Below are positions 7,760 through 16,241 of a DNA stretch of 53,647 nucleotides, piece after piece; position 1 is the stretch's first letter; every line of letters begins with the position of its first letter. This stretch comes from Candidatus Sulfopaludibacter sp. SbA3 (lineage in GTDB: Bacteria; Acidobacteriota; Terriglobia; Bryobacterales; Bryobacteraceae), in contig CAMDED010000038.1 of assembly GCA_945893365.1 (NCBI GenBank), forward strand, positions 1 through 53,647. The letters are read 5' to 3'. A program made the translations under genes and the position numbers. The notes below the pieces were generated by a model. The model ran no database searches. It was not told the DNA's origin and was given only the letters and a program-made list of their open reading frames with translations.

Positions 7760-10105
7760 ATGAAGACTCTCCCGTTTCCGGAGTTCCTGGAACGCTCGTC
7801 CGCGCAGCCAAGTCTGGAACCGGTGCTGTCGCGTTTTCAAGCGCTCGCGGCGAAAGAGGATTCCCCAATTCGCGCGATTCATCATCAACCGGCGGGGGCC
7901 GGCGAGTTCCGCGATATTCCGGAATCCGTGCATCCGAAGCTCAAAGCGGCTCTCGCCGCGCGCGGCCCGACCAGCCTTTACAGTCACCAGGCGGAATCCT
8001 TCGCGGCCACGATGGAGGGAAAGAACGCCGTGATCGTGACGCCCACCGCAAGCGGCAAGACGCTTTGCTACAACCTTCCGGTCCTGAATCTTCTTCTGAG
8101 CGACCCTGACGCGCGAGCCATCTATTTGTTTCCGACCAAGGCGCTGGCCGAAGATCAGTTGCACGAGTTTCAGGCCGCCGTGGATCAAATGGGCTCGGAC
8201 ATTCGCGCATTCACCTACGACGGCGACACGCCGCAGGACGCGCGCAAAGCCATCCGCCAGCGCGCGGGCGTCGTGATGACCAACCCGGACATGCTGCACA
8301 GCGGGATTTTGCCGCATCACACGAAGTGGGCGAAGCTGTTCGAGAACCTGCGCTACATCGTCATCGACGAGCTGCATTACTACCGGGGCGTTTACGGCAG
8401 CCACCTCGCCAATCTGCTGCGGCGCCTCAAGAGGATCTGCGAATTCTACGGGTCGAAGCCGCAATTCATCTGCTGCTCGGCGACGATTGCGAATCCCAAG
8501 GAATTGGCGGAAGCGCTGACGGCGCAGCCGTTCGAAGCGATCGGCAGGAACGGCGCGCCGAGCGGCGACAAGTACATCGTGTTCTACAATCCGCCCGTGA
8601 TCAACCGTCAACTGGGCATCCGGCGAAGCTACATTCACGAGGCGCGCCGGATGGCCCTCGAATTCATCGAACACAATCACCAGACGCTGGTGTTCGCGAA
8701 CAACCGGCTTGCCACGGAGATCCTGATCACCTATCTGAAGGACGCTTGCGAGCGCGGGCCGCGGTCCGCGGAAACGGTGCGCGGGTACCGCGGCGGATAC
8801 CTGCCGCGCGAACGGCGCGAGATTGAGGGCAAACTGCGCGATGGCGAGATACGGGCGGTGGTGGCGACAAACGCGCTCGAACTCGGAATCGACATCGGCA
8901 CGCTCGATGCGGTGGTGATGGCCGGATACCCGGGCACCATTGCTTCCACCTGGCAGCGGGCGGGGCGCGCCGGCAGACGCTGCTCGACATCCGCCGCGGT
9001 TCTGGTGGCGTCGAGCGCGCCGCTCGATCAGTTTGTAGTGGAGCATCCCGATTATTTTTTTTCAAGACCGCCGGAAGGCGCGTTCATCAATCCGGATAAT
9101 CTCGAAATTCTGCTGGGGCACCTGAAATGCGCGGCGTTCGAGCTGCCTATCCGCGACGGCGAGGCGTTCGGCGGCGGTCCGGATCAGACTGCGTCTCTTT
9201 GCAGGTTTCTCGAAGAAACCGGCTTTCTGCACCACGCTTCGGGGGCGTGGCATTGGACGTCGGATAGCTATCCCGCCGATGCCATCGGTCTGCGTTCGGT
9301 AACGAGCGACAACTTCGTCGTGGTGGACACGACCGGGGATGCGAAAGCGATCGCCGAAGTCTCGTTTTCCGCCGCGCTCACCACGCTGCACGAGAAGGCG
9401 ATCTACCTGCACGAAGCCAGGCAGTATCACGTGGAGCGCTTCGATTACGAGGAGCGTAAGGCCTATGTGAAACGCGTGGATTGCGACTATTTTACCGACG
9501 CGATCGACTACACGCAGGTTCGCGTGCTTGAGGAATTCGAAGGCGAGGCGGCCAATGGGGCGCGGCGGGCGTACGGCGATGTCCGCGTGACCACGCAGGT
9601 GGTGGGCTTCAAGAAGATCAAATTCTACACGCTTGAGAACGTGGGCGCGGGCAAGCTCTCGATGCCCGAGCAGGAGATGCATACCACGTCCTTCTGGCTG
9701 CATTTCCCGGAGGCGTTTCTCGCCCGGTTCCCCGATCTCACGCGGGACGACAAGCAGAGCGGCCTGGCCGGGTTGGGCGCGGCGCTTCGGACCGTCGCCG
9801 CGCTGCTGCTGATGTGCGATCCGCGCGATCTGGGCATCGCACTGACGGAACAGACGCCGCCGTCCCCGGACGCATTCGAACCGCACTTGCACCTCTACGA
9901 CAACTACGCGGGGGGCATCGGCCAAAGCGCGCCGCTGTTCAAACAGGCGGACCGTCTGCTTGCGGGCGCGCGCGATCTGATCGCGTCCTGCCCTTGCGAG
10001 TCGGGCTGCCCCTCGTGCGTGGGGCCGGCTGGCGAGAGCGGGGACCGCGCGAAGGCGGCGGCAGCGCGTATACTGGCGGAATTGACCGGTTTGGAGGCCT
10101 CGTGA
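7760..10105 (+). CDS. MrfA/YprA/Hrq1-type superfamily 2 DNA helicase
   Basis: A 781-residue helicase related to Bacillus MrfA (YprA) and yeast Hrq1, which act in mitomycin-type DNA damage repair (family knowledge). Motif I is TPTASGKTLCYNLP, motif II VIDELHYYRG, motif III CCSATIANP, and motif VI QRAGRAGR preceded by LELGIDIGTLDAVV. The C-terminal part has the MrfA-type four-cysteine zinc signature, CPCESGCPSCVG. The ATG at 7760 is preceded by a weak purine-rich GAGAG. Its GTGA end overlaps the start of the zinc-ribbon gene by four bases. Partner MrfB exonuclease is not in the window. The transposon ends only 67 bases upstream and may have separated the gene from its original promoter. Confidence 0.87.
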   Translation: MKTLPFPEFLERSSAQPSLEPVLSRFQALAAKEDSPIRAIHHQPAGAGEFRDIPESVHPKLKAALAARGPTSLYSHQAESFAATMEGKNAVIVTPTASGKTLCYNLPVLNLLLSDPDARAIYLFPTKALAEDQLHEFQAAVDQMGSDIRAFTYDGDTPQDARKAIRQRAGVVMTNPDMLHSGILPHHTKWAKLFENLRYIVIDELHYYRGVYGSHLANLLRRLKRICEFYGSKPQFICCSATIANPKELAEALTAQPFEAIGRNGAPSGDKYIVFYNPPVINRQLGIRRSYIHEARRMALEFIEHNHQTLVFANNRLATEILITYLKDACERGPRSAETVRGYRGGYLPRERREIEGKLRDGEIRAVVATNALELGIDIGTLDAVVMAGYPGTIASTWQRAGRAGRRCSTSAAVLVASSAPLDQFVVEHPDYFFSRPPEGAFINPDNLEILLGHLKCAAFELPIRDGEAFGGGPDQTASLCRFLEETGFLHHASGAWHWTSDSYPADAIGLRSVTSDNFVVVDTTGDAKAIAEVSFSAALTTLHEKAIYLHEARQYHVERFDYEERKAYVKRVDCDYFTDAIDYTQVRVLEEFEGEAANGARRAYGDVRVTTQVVGFKKIKFYTLENVGAGKLSMPEQEMHTTSFWLHFPEAFLARFPDLTRDDKQSGLAGLGAALRTVAALLLMCDPRDLGIALTEQTPPSPDAFEPHLHLYDNYAGGIGQSAPLFKQADRLLAGARDLIASCPCESGCPSCVGPAGESGDRAKAAAARILAELTGLEAS

Positions 10106-10416
10106 AGTGCGGCAAGCTGAATTTCAAGTGTCCGGTGTGCAAGTCGGCGGACGTGTTCTATTCCTGCACGCCAAACTGCTGCTTCAATCATGTATGCAGC
10201 GCTTGCAACGCCACGTTCGAACCGGTGACGCGGGCGGAGGGTGGAACGGTGACCGGAATGGTTCCGCCCGACCCTTTGCCGGATTCGACGGAAGCGACGG
10301 CCGAATGCGTCAAGTGCGGCTCGATCAAAGTATACGAGTGCGCGGACGGAAGGGTGGCCTGCTTGGCCTGCGGCGCGGCGCTGACTGTGGAATATACCGA
10401 AGTGGTGGAGGCGTAG
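10102..10416 (+). CDS. Zinc-ribbon protein coupled to the helicase
   Basis: A 104-residue protein starting at GTG, overlapping the helicase stop by four bases, so translation is coupled. It has two cysteine-rich modules: CPVC with CSAC near the N-terminus (CPVCKSADVFYSCTPN) and CVKC with CLAC near the C-terminus (CVKCGSIKVYE, ACLACGAAL). They are joined by an acidic, proline-rich linker. This is the pattern of two zinc ribbons. No named family was recognised. The tight coupling suggests it works with the helicase, perhaps in nucleic-acid or protein contact; this is inference. Confidence 0.75.
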   Translation: MKCGKLNFKCPVCKSADVFYSCTPNCCFNHVCSACNATFEPVTRAEGGTVTGMVPPDPLPDSTEATAECVKCGSIKVYECADGRVACLACGAALTVEYTEVVEA

Positions 10417-10929
10417 ATGATGGCGGAGCCGTGGCTGCGGGGGCCAATTGAGGGCGTGGACCCGCTAATCGCGCCGCTGTTTTTCAGCTTCGAGCAAATT
10501 CGCGAGGACTTGGCGAAGCACACCGAAGGTCTGACGGTCGAGCAGGTGTGGAGCCATCCCCACGGGCTCGCGCCCCTTGGATTTCAGATGCGCCACATTG
10601 CGGGAAGCATCGGACGGCTGGCCACCTATCTGCGCGGCGAGCCGCTTACTGAGGCGCAGATTGCGGAATCGACGCGCGAGTTCGACCCGGGCGCTTCCCG
10701 CGACGAACTTCTGGCCGCCATCGATCGGTCGATGGCTACTGCGGAGCAGGCGGCTTGCGAGGCGGCGCGAGGCTCGATGACAGAGGCCCGGACCGTCGGA
10801 CGAATGCGTCTGCCGACGACGGTAGTGGGACTGATCGTACACATTTCGGAGCATTCCCAGCGGCATCTGGGGGCGGCGATCGTGACCGCAAGATTGCTGC
10901 GTACACTCCCCGAAGACAGACAAGAGTAA
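10417..10929 (+). CDS. DinB-family protein
   Basis: A 170-residue protein with a DinB/YfiT-like four-helix fold. It shows histidines in QMRHIAGSIGRL and in IVHISEHSQRHLGAAI, the usual metal-ligand arrangement, and no signal peptide, so it is cytoplasmic. It starts directly after the stop of the zinc-ribbon gene (tandem ATG ATG), making it the third gene of the helicase operon. DinB proteins are often damage-inducible or act as thiol transferases (family knowledge). Association with a repair helicase fits but does not prove a damage-response role. Confidence 0.78.
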   Translation: MMAEPWLRGPIEGVDPLIAPLFFSFEQIREDLAKHTEGLTVEQVWSHPHGLAPLGFQMRHIAGSIGRLATYLRGEPLTEAQIAESTREFDPGASRDELLAAIDRSMATAEQAACEAARGSMTEARTVGRMRLPTTVVGLIVHISEHSQRHLGAAIVTARLLRTLPEDRQE

Positions 10930-10943
10930 TCAAGGAGACAAAC

Positions 10944-11024
10944 ATGCCGGACACGGCAACTGACGTGGATTCGTTTCCGGCACGGTTCAGGATAATGGAC
11001 CCCAGATTTCAGACCAGGCAATAA
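10944..11024 (+). CDS. Possible truncated small open reading frame
   Basis: A 26-codon frame beginning MPDTATDVDSFPAR behind a strong Shine-Dalgarno sequence (AAGGAGAC, seven bases before the ATG). It runs into the left end of the IS3 remnant near 10983 and stops at 11022-11024. The good ribosome site suggests the 5' end of a gene cut by the IS. No matching 3' part was found, so identity is unknown. Confidence 0.35.
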   Translation: MPDTATDVDSFPARFRIMDPRFQTRQ

Positions 11025-11417
11025 GTTAGAATTTCGGCGGAGTCGTGAAGCAAGGAGAGTTGATGACGACGACGCGAAAGCAATATAGTCCGAAGTTCAA
11101 AGCGAAGGTGGCGGTGGAAGCGATCCGGGGAGAGCGGACTCTGAGCCAGTTGTCATCGCAGTTCCGCGTGCACCCGGTGCAAATCGGCCAGTGGCGGAAG
11201 ACGGCGACGGAACATTTGGCGGATCTTTTCGTGGATGGGCGCAAGAGCAAGCGGTCCGGTGAGGAGGTAGAGAGGACGCGCTGTACGAGGAGATCGGCAG
11301 GTTGAAGATGGAGTTGGACTGGCTCAAAAAAAAAGTGGGTCCGCTGGACTGAGCGAGGGGCGGCGGCTGGTGGAACCGGGGCATGGGGAGATCAGTGTGC
11401 GGCGGCAGTGTGGCCCG
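10983..11417 (+). mobile_element. IS3-family remnant
   Basis: Left part of an IS3-type element. A GGATAATGGACCCC terminal-like segment is followed by the orfA gene and the first codons of orfB (EGRRLVEPGHGEISVRRQCG in its own frame, about 11352-11412). There orfB breaks off. The right half, including the DDE catalytic domain, is missing. The break coincides with the 3' end of the neighbouring AhpD-like gene on the other strand. Confidence 0.65.
11063..11352 (+). pseudogene. IS3-family transposase OrfA, frameshifted
   Basis: The frame from ATG 11063 (AAGGAG upstream) gives MTTTRKQYSPKFKAKVAVEA, then TLSQLSSQFRVHPVQIGQWR: the helix-turn-helix of IS3 OrfA. Near 11275 the frame is lost, and the expected end (ALYEEIGRLKMELDWLKKK) continues in another frame to a TGA at 11350-11352. 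A run of nine A's at the LKKK codons resembles the programmed frameshift site of IS3 elements. The partner orfB is deleted, so the element is inactive. Confidence 0.7.
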
Positions 11418-12086
11418 CTACTTTCTCACATATCCGGTATTGGCCGATCGCAATCCCCCTTGACGGTGTGCCGCATCCGAAAGCGCGTGCACTCCGCTAG
11501 CGTCGACCCAGCGATTGTAGAAGTTGAACAACGCACATACGGTGATCGTGTAGTAAATCGCCTCGTCGTCCCATCCGGCCGCGTACAAGGGCTTCATGTC
11601 CTCGGCGGTTATCCGTGGCGAGTCGTGATTCACCTTGTCGACGAAGCGGAAAAGCGCCTTCTCCTTTTCGCTGAGAGCCGAGCTCTCCGGATCGGCGATC
11701 ACACCCGCAACGAACTCCTCGCCATTGATTTCCGGCGTCAATGCTTTGCGCTCCCTTTCCAGAAGAACCGCCGCGACCGCGGCATGAGACTTCAGTCAAA
11801 ACGGGCAGTCGTTCCGCGCCGACGTATACGCGGCAATCAACTCCCGTACACCGGGACTCAATGGCGCGGGTTCGCGCATGATCTCCTGAGTAAAGCGCGC
11901 GAGGTGGCTGGTCGCCTCCGGCTTGAACGCGAACATATTCCAAATCTGCGGATACTCGGGACCCGCGGCCCGCATCATGCGGACAGCGTCGGCATAGGGC
12001 CCAGGCTGCGGATTGTTCTCCACACCAGGCAGGAACATCGGCTCCATGACCGGCTTCGGTTTCCCGGGATTCTCGTTCTCGCTCAT
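11418..12086 (-). CDS. AhpD-like / carboxymuconolactone decarboxylase-family selenoprotein (UGA at codon 97)
   Basis: One frame of 222 sense codons interrupted by a single TGA (11796-11798). It begins MSENENPGKPKPVMEPMFLPG, reads SPGVRELIAAYTSARNDCPF, TGA, LKSHAAVAA, and ends GLRSANTGYVRK. In the paralogue at 15551 the same place reads SARNDCFYCQSIHGAVAA, so the TGA exactly replaces the second cysteine of the CxxCxxxH redox centre. A hairpin fitting a bacterial SECIS follows. Coding character continues without a break after the TGA. AhpD-fold proteins are peroxidase-linked thiol reductants (family knowledge). The gene begins 12 bases after the TonB receptor stop, with AGGG upstream, so they are probably co-transcribed. 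The alternative, a nonsense pseudogene, is less likely given the position. selA/selB/selC are not in the window. Confidence 0.8.
11770..11783 (-). promoter_or_regulatory. Candidate bacterial SECIS hairpin
   Basis: On the minus strand, GCCGC-GGTC-GCGGC forms a perfect five-pair GC stem with a GGUC loop. It starts 12 bases after the TGA, and the loop begins 17 bases after it. Bacterial SECIS elements lie directly behind the UGA, with a G in the first positions of a small apical loop (known). The stem lies within coding sequence and needs SelB for function. Confidence 0.65.
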
Positions 12087-12098
12087 AGTCGCCCTATT

Positions 12099-15000
12099 CT
12101 AGAATAGAAATTTCAATCCGAATTGCACAAGACGAGGCGGGGACGCTTCCAATATTCGCCCGAAGCCAGGCGAGGCAAGATCAGTCACCGGTAGTCCGAA
12201 ATTCGCGTGATTCGCCAGATTGAAGCACTCGGCCCGGAATTGCAGCCGGCGCGACTCGCCGAGCGCGAAGCTTTTCAACAGCGACAAGTCGACGTTGGCA
12301 ATGCCCGGGGCCCTCGCGATGTTCCTCCCGGCGTTGCCGAAGTTGCCGGCTTCCGTCGCCGGATTCAGCCGCCGAAAGGCCGAGCGCGAAATCCACTGTT
12401 CCACCGTGTGCGTCCCGTCGTTCGGATTGGAGACCACATCCGGCCGGCTTCCCGCGAATCCCGAGACGGGCGGATGGGAGGCTTGGCCGGCCACGTTCGC
12501 GCTGTCGAATACCGTGAACGGAGTGCCGCTCGACGCCGTCGCAATCCCGTTCAACTGCCAACCCGAGAGCAATACGCGTCCGGCGCTTCCTATCGCCTTC
12601 GGCGCTGGAATCTCCCAGCTCCCGCTCAACACGAAGCGGCTCTTCGCATCGAACAGCGACGGACCGTGCTCCGCGAACAGGTTCAAAGGATTTTGCGCAA
12701 TGTCGACCTCGCCCGACAGCGGACGCGCCGCCGCGCCGGTCAGATTCATGGCTGATAAATAGTCCAGCGTTTTCGAGAACCAATAGGACGCGCTAAATCC
12801 AAGCCCGTGGCTGAACCGCCGGGATAGCGAGAGCTGCGCGCCGTGATAGGTCGAGTTCGTGATGTTCGACAGGAGCGCGACGTGCACGAGTTGGCACGGC
12901 GATGCATCCGCCGGACAGTTTGCGTAGAGGCGCCTGCGGTCCGCGTTCTGCGCCGTCGCGCCCGGTCCCCACACCGCCGGGTTCGCTTCGATGTTGCGCG
13001 GCATCCTGGTTCCCTTGGTTCCCACGTAGCGGCCCTCGACTACGTAGTTCTTTCCAAGCGACCGTTGCAGCGAAAAATTCCAGTTCTGCGCATACGGCGG
13101 ACGCGCGTCCTTCGACGTTCCCACTACCGTCGCCGGTCGAAGGAATGAATTGGGCTGCGGCTTCGGCTGATTGCCGTACGGACTTACAAACGTCGTCCCC
13201 GGTCCGCTGAATTGCACCAGCTGAGTCCACGGCAGCGAACTCACCGGCGCCTGGAACGAAGCCCCCTGGCCGTTCGACATCGTGTCATAGAAAATTCCGT
13301 AGCTCGAACGAATCGCGAACGCGCCCCGGCCATCCGGGTTCCACGCGAATCCGATCCGCGGCATGAACGCCGTCCACTGTGTCGCCGCCAACCCCTTCGC
13401 CACGCCCGCGTCTCCGGGAAAGAGCACGCCGAGCGGAGCGTTCGGAAACACCGTCGATTGCTGACCCGGCACGAACGTATTCAGACGGTCCCGTACCTCA
13501 GTGAACGGCGGGTTGACTTCCCAGCGCAAGCCGTAATTGATGGTGAACCGGCTCGTCGCGCGCCATTCATCCTGCGCGAATAGTCCCGTGCTCCAGTTGC
13601 GCAGCCCGCGCGACAGATCGCCCAGCCCCTGATAGAACACCAGCGGACGGCCCATCAGGAAATTCGCGAATCCGTCGTTCGATGGAAACGATGGCGTGAA
13701 CACGAAGAACGCGTTCGGCGCAATCGCCTGGAACGCCGTGATTCGCGTGTTTCGCGCGTCGCCGCCTATCTTGACCGCATGCTTGCCGCGCATCAGCGAG
13801 AGCGAATCGTACAATTCATAATCGTTCTGCGTCGAGGTGCGCGGCCCAACGATCGCACCGCCGACCGGCGAGTACCCGTTGATGTTGAAGAACGGCACTC
13901 CCTGTCCCTCGCTCGAAGCCGAGTCGTAGTTGAACCCCAGCTCGCGCGGCGGCGTCTTATTCAGCCGCTGGTCGAAAAAGAACTTGTGCCGGAAGTAGGA
14001 AGCGCGGAAGGAGTTCACCACCGCCGGCGAGAACAGATGCGTCTCGGAAAGCGTCAGTGCGTGCGTTGCCAAATCGTCCTCGACCGGGAAGCCGGGGAGA
14101 TCCGAGCCGCGAATCGAGATCGGATTCACGTTCGTCCCCTGAGAATAGGAGTAGCGAAAGGCGAGCTGGTCGCGGTCCGTGAAGCGGTGGTCGATTCGTC
14201 CGCCGCCCTGGTCGTAGTCGTTCCGCGTCACCACTGTTGTCCGGTACACCGACGCGCCCGCGTTAGCGAACGGAATATAACGCTGCATCACGCCCAACGA
14301 CACCGGATTCAGAAGCGACGGCGGAATGACTCCGCCCGGATAAGGCACGCCACCGGCGGAAAAGTCGATAAGCGGCGGCGTCTTCCCGGAGAAGTCCCCT
14401 CGTCGCTGCGCTTCCGTGCCGACTACGGCCGACCGCGTCACGCCCTGGCGGTTTCGGAATCCCTCATAATACCCGAAGAAGAACGTGCGGTCGCGGCGGA
14501 TCGGTCCCCCGGCGGTCGCGCCGAACTGGTTCTGCTTCAGAGGCTCCACTTCGCTCGAAAAGAAATTGCGGGCGTCGAAGGTATCGTTGCGAACGAATTC
14601 GTAGAGCGAACCGTGGATGCCGTTGGTCCCAGACCGCGTGACGACGCTCGTCGTGGATCCGCTCGTCCCGCCATACTCCGGCGGCGCGGTGTGGGTCAGG
14701 ATGCGAAACTCCGCGATCGCGTCGACCGGAATGCGCAGTGCGAAGCCGCCGTCCATCCGGTTCACGTTGGCCGCGCCATCGACGCGATAGCTATTCGACT
14801 CCGGCCGCTGTCCATTGACCGCGTAGCCCTGTCCGTTTCGGAGGCTCCCGCCAGACTGTTGAATTCCGCCCGTCAACGGCGCGACGCCAGCCTGAAGAAG
14901 CCCGAGTTGCGTGAAATTGCGGCCGTTTAGCGGCAGGTCGAGCACCTCCTTCGTCGTCACCACCTTCCCGAGAGTGTTCGTCGCCGTATCCACCAGAGCC

Positions 15001-15356
15001 GCGTCGGCTTCGACCGTGACGGATTCCTGCTGGGACGCCAATGCCAGCGCCACGTCAAGACGCGCCGTCTGGCTCACATTGAGTTGAACGGGCTGCTGCT
15101 GGAACCGTGCGAATCCGGTCCGCTCGACGGAAACCTGATAGCGCCCAATAGGCGCGAGCGACAGCTTGTAGAATCCCTCCGCGGATGTGGTCTGGCTCTG
15201 TTTGTAACCGGTATCGAGATTTTTGATGGTCACCGACGCGCCACCCACGGCGGCGCCGGACGAGTCGCGAACTTCCCCTTCAAGAGAGGCGGCCGGGTCC
15301 TGCGCAAGGCAGTACAGGCAAAGCAAAAATGGCGTAAGCAGGGATCGGGTTTTCAT
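12099..15356 (-). CDS. Oar-like TonB-dependent receptor with carboxypeptidase-regulatory domain
   Basis: A 1085-residue outer-membrane protein. It has a signal peptide (MKTRSLLTPFLLCLYCLAQ) and a carboxypeptidase-regulatory/Cna-B-like domain (LEGEVRDSSGAAVGGASVTI, about residues 22-105). A plug region follows, with KEVLDLPLNGRNFTQLGLLQ and QGYAVNGQRPESNSYRVDGA. A long beta-barrel then ends in an aromatic residue (FGLKFLF). This architecture is greatly expanded in Solibacter-type acidobacteria and is thought to take up oligosaccharides or other large substrates (family knowledge). The ATG at 15356 has an excellent Shine-Dalgarno sequence (AGGAGG, seven bases upstream). The AhpD-like selenoprotein gene follows after 12 bases. 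The substrate is unknown. Confidence 0.88.
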   Translation of the reverse strand: MKTRSLLTPFLLCLYCLAQDPAASLEGEVRDSSGAAVGGASVTIKNLDTGYKQSQTTSAEGFYKLSLAPIGRYQVSVERTGFARFQQQPVQLNVSQTARLDVALALASQQESVTVEADAALVDTATNTLGKVVTTKEVLDLPLNGRNFTQLGLLQAGVAPLTGGIQQSGGSLRNGQGYAVNGQRPESNSYRVDGAANVNRMDGGFALRIPVDAIAEFRILTHTAPPEYGGTSGSTTSVVTRSGTNGIHGSLYEFVRNDTFDARNFFSSEVEPLKQNQFGATAGGPIRRDRTFFFGYYEGFRNRQGVTRSAVVGTEAQRRGDFSGKTPPLIDFSAGGVPYPGGVIPPSLLNPVSLGVMQRYIPFANAGASVYRTTVVTRNDYDQGGGRIDHRFTDRDQLAFRYSYSQGTNVNPISIRGSDLPGFPVEDDLATHALTLSETHLFSPAVVNSFRASYFRHKFFFDQRLNKTPPRELGFNYDSASSEGQGVPFFNINGYSPVGGAIVGPRTSTQNDYELYDSLSLMRGKHAVKIGGDARNTRITAFQAIAPNAFFVFTPSFPSNDGFANFLMGRPLVFYQGLGDLSRGLRNWSTGLFAQDEWRATSRFTINYGLRWEVNPPFTEVRDRLNTFVPGQQSTVFPNAPLGVLFPGDAGVAKGLAATQWTAFMPRIGFAWNPDGRGAFAIRSSYGIFYDTMSNGQGASFQAPVSSLPWTQLVQFSGPGTTFVSPYGNQPKPQPNSFLRPATVVGTSKDARPPYAQNWNFSLQRSLGKNYVVEGRYVGTKGTRMPRNIEANPAVWGPGATAQNADRRRLYANCPADASPCQLVHVALLSNITNSTYHGAQLSLSRRFSHGLGFSASYWFSKTLDYLSAMNLTGAAARPLSGEVDIAQNPLNLFAEHGPSLFDAKSRFVLSGSWEIPAPKAIGSAGRVLLSGWQLNGIATASSGTPFTVFDSANVAGQASHPPVSGFAGSRPDVVSNPNDGTHTVEQWISRSAFRRLNPATEAGNFGNAGRNIARAPGIANVDLSLLKSFALGESRRLQFRAECFNLANHANFGLPVTDLASPGFGRILEASPPRLVQFGLKFLF

Positions 15357-15538
15357 TTGGGCCTCCTGGAGATAAGCCAAGTCTACGGGCGCGCTTCCGT
15401 TGCGGGCAATAAGCGAAAGGCACTAATCGAAAGCTACTAAGCGTTTCGCTCCTTGTCGGGCGTCCGGTCGGCCAGAAGCGGCGCGACTCCACGGCTCAAT
15501 AGTCAATTCCGATTATTGCGTTGCGGGGCGGCGGCGAA

Positions 15539-15544
15539 TACCAT
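15539..15544 (+). promoter_or_regulatory. -10-like hexamer, possible leaderless start
   Basis: TACCAT lies six bases before the ATG at 15551, with no Shine-Dalgarno sequence between. The 194-bp region 15357-15550 is the divergent control region for the receptor and the AhpD-like paralogue. Confidence 0.35.
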
Positions 15545-15550
15545 ACCGGA

Positions 15551-16102
15551 ATGCCTCATATTGAACTTCGGGAAGGCTTACCCGGCATGCGGGCGCTACA
15601 AACGTACCGGCCGGAGACGGCCGCGCCGTTGAATCAGCTCGCGAACATTCTGTTGCAAGGGCCGGGCACGCTGCCGCCGGGCGAGCGGGAGCTGATCGGA
15701 GCTTTCGTTTCGGCTCGGAACGACTGCTTCTATTGCCAGTCGATTCACGGAGCCGTAGCCGCTCGGCATTTGGCAGGCGGCGAAAGTCTTGTGACGCAGG
15801 CCAAGCTGGATTCCGAGAATGCGCCCTTGACGGAGAAGTTGAAGGCGCTGCTGGCCATCGCGGGCAAGGTGCGGGAAGGCGGCAAGCAGGTGACGGCGGA
15901 GGTGGTCGCGAGGGCCCGCGAGGCTGGCGCAACCGACCTCGAAATTCACGACACCGTGCTGATCGCCGCGGCGTTTTGCATGTTCAATCGCTATGTGGAT
16001 GGCCTGGCAACATGGGCTCCGGAAGATCCGCAATTCTACCGGGACCGCGGCGAGTATATTGCGCGCCAGGGTTATTCGGCGCCGGTGAGTCCTGCGGCAT
16101 AG
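15551..16102 (+). CDS. AhpD-like / carboxymuconolactone decarboxylase-family protein
   Basis: A 183-residue all-helical protein of the AhpD/CMD superfamily. GERELIGAFVSARNDCFYCQ and SIHGAVAA give the Glu...CxxCxxxH active site of peroxidase-related AhpD-like proteins. The C-terminal half (DLEIHDTVLIAAAFCMFNRY, VDGLAT) is the usual second helical hairpin. MPHIELREGLPGMRAL is taken as the N-terminus; the frame is open 30 bases further upstream. It is divergent from the Oar-like receptor and is a paralogue of the probable selenoprotein on the receptor's other side. A thiol-based peroxide-detoxifying role is inferred from family knowledge. Confidence 0.82.
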   Translation: MPHIELREGLPGMRALQTYRPETAAPLNQLANILLQGPGTLPPGERELIGAFVSARNDCFYCQSIHGAVAARHLAGGESLVTQAKLDSENAPLTEKLKALLAIAGKVREGGKQVTAEVVARAREAGATDLEIHDTVLIAAAFCMFNRYVDGLATWAPEDPQFYRDRGEYIARQGYSAPVSPAA

Positions 16103-16241
16103 CGGTTCGAAACGCGGTTGCGAGCGAGCCGGTTTGGGCGTGCGAAATATCTGAAGCCCGAGGAAGCACGCGGCACAAGGAGTCGGCAGCCAGCCCACTC
16201 TTCCGTGATAGATTAGTGACTTCGAGCCGGGCCTGAAGCGG

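Noticed and set aside
11796-12086. Reading the AhpD-like gene as two broken fragments or two genes
   Set aside because: Both parts are in the same frame with only one TGA between them, at the exact active-site cysteine, with a hairpin behind it. A selenocysteine codon explains all of this better.
13779-14930. A 383-codon plus-strand frame inside the Oar-like receptor gene
   Set aside because: Arg-rich composition without motifs, antisense to a well-supported gene.
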